Below are positions 8,642-12,952 of a DNA stretch of 12,952 nt, piece after piece; the stretch's first letter is position 1, and each line of letters starts with the position of its first letter. The notes beneath the pieces are model-generated. The model was given only the letters and a program-made list of their open reading frames with translations, was not told the origin of the DNA and ran no database searches. Origin of the DNA: an uncultured Porphyromonas sp. (GTDB lineage Bacteria > Bacteroidota > Bacteroidia > Bacteroidales > Porphyromonadaceae); the NCBI GenBank assembly GCA_945875135.1, contig CAMCJO010000022.1, positions 1-12,952 of the forward strand. The letters are read 5' to 3'. The position numbers and the translations under genes were made by a program.

Positions 8642-8652
8642 CTATCGGATAG
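8642..8652. promoter_or_regulatory. Palindrome CTATCGGATAG, candidate operator
   Basis: A perfect 5+1+5 inverted repeat, the partner of 8590-8600, with a spacing of 52 bases (about five helical turns) that would place both on the same face of the DNA. It lies between the two candidate mutA promoter boxes. Confidence 0.35.
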
Positions 8653-8671
8653 GAGAGAGTCCTCATTGTTG

Positions 8672-8679
8672 CACCTTTG
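8672..8679 (+). promoter_or_regulatory. Promoter-like box (CACCTTTG), proximal candidate for mutAB
   Basis: CACCTTTG departs from TAnnTTTG at one base (C for T). It would give a leader of about 28 bases ending in the A/C-rich tract before the mutA start, close to the short leader inferred for leuS. It is weaker as a match than the distal box at 8608. Confidence 0.35.
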
Positions 8680-8713
8680 CGTAATCAATTCACACAACAC
8701 ACACATATACGAT

Positions 8714-10585
8714 ATGGCAAATAAAAGAGAACGGCTCTTTGGGGATTTCCCCCCCGTAAGCAAAGAGCAGTGGCTGGAGAAAGTCACAGTCGATCTCAAG
8801 GGTGCCTCCTTTGACAAGCGGCTCGTATGGCGTACGCCTGAAGGCTTTAACCTACAGCCTATGTACAGACGCGAAGACATTGCTCAATATGCCTCACGTC
8901 TAGCACTACCTGGTGAATACCCCTACGTGCGATCGACGAAGCTAAACAATGAGTGGCTCGTACGCCAAGACATTAAGGTTAAGGATCCCGCCGAGGCGAA
9001 TGCTAAGGCACTAGATATACTCAACAAGGGAGTCACTTCCCTCGGGTTCAACATCTCTAAGACGATCCTCTCTGCCGAGACCCTAGAGACACTCCTCAAG
9101 GGAATAGACCTGACGGCCGTAGAGATCAATCTCTCAACCTGTATCTCTCGTACGGTCGAGCTCGCAGAGCTCTTCGTTGCCTACGTGCAGAAGCATAAGA
9201 TCGATGGTGCAGCCGTAAGAGGTGCTATCGAGTACAATCCCTTCAAGCGAGAGCTGATGAAGGGCGTCGTCGACGACAAGCGTTACGATACGCTAGAGCA
9301 ACTCTACAACATTGCCAAGCCTATCCCACAGATGCGCCTTTACATCGTAGAGGCCTCGATGCTGAGCAACGCTGGCGCAGGCATCGTCAAGGAGCTCGCC
9401 TATGCACTCGCGTGGGGTGCTGAGGTCCTCGACCAGATGGTGGCTCGTGGTCACAAGGTCGAGGAGATCGCTCGGAGGATCAAGTTCCACTTCGGCATCA
9501 GCTCAAGCTACTTTATGGAGATGGCCAAGTTCCGTGCGGCACGCTGGCTATGGGCCGAGATTATCGGAGCGCATGGCGATCAGTACAAGGGCGATGCCGC
9601 TAAGATCTGCCAGCACGCTACCACTTCGCAGTGGAATATGACCATCTATGACGCTTATGTCAACCTGCTCCGCTCACAGACGGAGACTATGTCGGCAGCG
9701 CTGGGCGGTGTCGACTCGATCACGGTCCTACCCTTCAACATTGCTTACGAGGAGAGCACCGACTTCTCTGAGCGTATCGCACGCAATCAGCAGCTCCTCC
9801 TGAGCGAGGAGAGCCACTTCGACAAGGTTGTCGACCCCGCTGCTGGTTCTTACTACATAGAGACGCTGACCAATGTGATTGCTGAGCAAGCTTGGCAGCT
9901 CTTTGGCGAGATCAGCGCTAGCGAGGGTGGCTTCGAGAGCTTTGTCACCACGGGCGCACTACAGCGCGACCTCCAGGAGGCCAATACAGAGCGTCACGCA
10001 GCGGTCGCAAAGCGCAAGGAGACCCTACTAGGTACCAACGAATTCCCGAACTTCACAGAGACTGCTCACGAGAAGCTTGCGACGCCCGCTGTCATCACGA
10101 CGGGATGTGGCTGCTCTGCTGGAGAAAAGCAGGAGGGACTACAGCCTCTCAACTTTGACCGTGGTGCTAATCAGTTTGAGGCACTACGCTTGACGACGGA
10201 GCGCGGCAAGCAGCCTGTCGTCTTCATGCTGACGATTGGTAATCTAGCCATGAGACTTGCTCGCTCACAGTTCTCGGGCAACTTCTTCGGCTGTGCTGGC
10301 TACAAGCTCATCGACAACCTCGGCTTTGAGACAGTCCAAGAGGGTATCGACGCAGCTGTCGTTGCTAAGGCAGACATCGTGGTCCTCTGCTCTAGTGACG
10401 ATGAGTATGAGACTTACGCTCCTGAGGCGTTCCGTCTACTCGACGGTAGAGCGCAGTTTGTCGTAGCGGGCAATCCCGCCTGCACGGAGCAGCTGCAAGC
10501 TCTCGGCATCGAGCACTTTATCCATGTCCGTAGTAACGTGTTGGAGACGCTGCAGCACTTCAACGAGCTCTTTGGACTAGCGTAG
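8714..10585 (+). CDS. mutA: Methylmalonyl-CoA mutase small subunit (non-catalytic)
   Basis: The 623-residue small (beta) subunit of the heterodimeric adenosylcobalamin-dependent mutase that interconverts succinyl-CoA and (R)-methylmalonyl-CoA. It has the same fold order as MutB: a TIM-barrel mutase domain (about 40-430), a linker, and a C-terminal flavodoxin-like domain (about 495-623). The C-terminal domain lacks the cobalamin-binding DxHxxG motif; the equivalent stretch reads LTIGNLAMR (from about residue 506), as expected for the non-catalytic subunit. HFGISSSYFMEMAKFRAARWLWAE is the usual conserved barrel segment. The frame is open from a TTG at 8666, but the ATG at 8714 gives the expected MANKRERLFGDFPPV start after an A/C-rich leader. 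mutB follows 24 bases downstream. Confidence 0.95.
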   Translation: MANKRERLFGDFPPVSKEQWLEKVTVDLKGASFDKRLVWRTPEGFNLQPMYRREDIAQYASRLALPGEYPYVRSTKLNNEWLVRQDIKVKDPAEANAKALDILNKGVTSLGFNISKTILSAETLETLLKGIDLTAVEINLSTCISRTVELAELFVAYVQKHKIDGAAVRGAIEYNPFKRELMKGVVDDKRYDTLEQLYNIAKPIPQMRLYIVEASMLSNAGAGIVKELAYALAWGAEVLDQMVARGHKVEEIARRIKFHFGISSSYFMEMAKFRAARWLWAEIIGAHGDQYKGDAAKICQHATTSQWNMTIYDAYVNLLRSQTETMSAALGGVDSITVLPFNIAYEESTDFSERIARNQQLLLSEESHFDKVVDPAAGSYYIETLTNVIAEQAWQLFGEISASEGGFESFVTTGALQRDLQEANTERHAAVAKRKETLLGTNEFPNFTETAHEKLATPAVITTGCGCSAGEKQEGLQPLNFDRGANQFEALRLTTERGKQPVVFMLTIGNLAMRLARSQFSGNFFGCAGYKLIDNLGFETVQEGIDAAVVAKADIVVLCSSDDEYETYAPEAFRLLDGRAQFVVAGNPACTEQLQALGIEHFIHVRSNVLETLQHFNELFGLA

Positions 10586-10609
10586 TAACCCTCTAAGAAA
10601 CACACACAA

Positions 10610-12766
<2,157 letters not shown>

Positions 12767-12798
12767 CGCGACGGATTATATCAAACCAGATTACTAAC

Positions 12799-12846
12799 GA
12801 TAGCCACGTGGGAAATGTCACATCCCCACGTGGCTATCTTTTATTC
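12799..12846 (+). terminator. Intrinsic terminator of the mutAB operon
   Basis: A perfect 14-bp stem pairs GATAGCCACGTGGG (12799-12812) with CCCACGTGGCTATC (12825-12838) around a 12-base loop, and TTTTATT follows directly. It lies 33 bases after the mutB stop. Each arm contains the palindrome CCACGTGG. Confidence 0.85.
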
Positions 12847-12860
12847 TCCACGTAGGGGAG

Positions 12861-12898
12861 AAATAAAACTTCAGAAGAATGAAATGAAACTTCGGAGT
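12861..12898 (+). repeat. Imperfect two-copy direct repeat, period 21
   Basis: Positions 12861-12877 and 12882-12898 share 13 of 17 bases around the common core AAACTTC. They follow a smaller stem-loop pairing TTCTCC (12843-12848) with GGAGAA (12856-12861). The region is AT-rich and non-coding; its role is unknown. Confidence 0.5.
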
Positions 12899-12952
12899 GT
12901 CTTACCCTGAAAAAAGTTGACTCGTAAGTAAGATAATTATGAGTACAATGAA

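Noticed and set aside
8666..8713. Upstream TTG start extending MutA by 16 residues
   Set aside because: The extension is unlike MutA N-termini, and the segment overlaps a promoter-like box and an A/C-rich leader.
12917..12940. TTGACT followed by an AT-rich stretch, like a sigma70-type promoter
   Set aside because: Bacteroidota primary promoters do not follow this consensus, the downstream gene is outside the window, and the AT-rich setting makes chance matches likely.
12948..12952. ATG at the very end as the start of a next gene
   Set aside because: Only five bases remain, so no coding signal can be judged.

Overview
The window looks like chromosomal core sequence from a Bacteroidota member. 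The best guess is a Porphyromonas of the asaccharolytica/uenonis type. Three things point there: protein features that I recall from Porphyromonas homologues (for example the N-terminus of LeuS), genes that start without a Shine-Dalgarno sequence but after A/C-rich leaders, and Bacteroidota-type promoter boxes (TAnnTTTG) ahead of three transcription units. Coding sequence is GC-rich, while the intergenic stretches are richer in AT. The species assignment is inference; no database was searched.

Layout, with all genes on the + strand. (1) 1-2931: a heptamer repeat and a promoter box, then leuS (leucyl-tRNA synthetase). (2) 2932-5514: a GC-rich hairpin, then three closely spaced membrane/envelope genes: a YitT/DUF2179 membrane protein, a DUF2752 small membrane protein, and a secreted PAP2 phosphatase with a C-terminal beta-rich domain. 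(3) 5515-5995: a roughly 480-base non-coding stretch dense in direct, inverted and short tandem repeats, ending in a promoter box. (4) 6059-8545: a YidE/AspT-type transporter followed after 3 bases by an LptB-type ABC ATPase. (5) 8546-8713: a regulatory interval with a hairpin, two matching 11-bp palindromes and two promoter-like boxes. (6) 8714-12766: mutA and mutB, the two subunits of adenosylcobalamin-dependent methylmalonyl-CoA mutase. (7) 12767-12952: a strong intrinsic terminator, imperfect tandem repeats and the upstream region of whatever follows.

Functionally, mutAB fits succinate-to-propionate fermentation in an anaerobe. LptB drives lipopolysaccharide export. The PAP2 protein may dephosphorylate a lipid or lipid A in the envelope. 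LeuS is housekeeping. I see no mobile element, phage, CRISPR, tRNA or rRNA. I also see no convincing undescribed multi-gene system. What merits a second look lies mainly in the intergenic repeats, the paired palindromes ahead of mutA, and the architecture and neighbourhood of the PAP2 protein.
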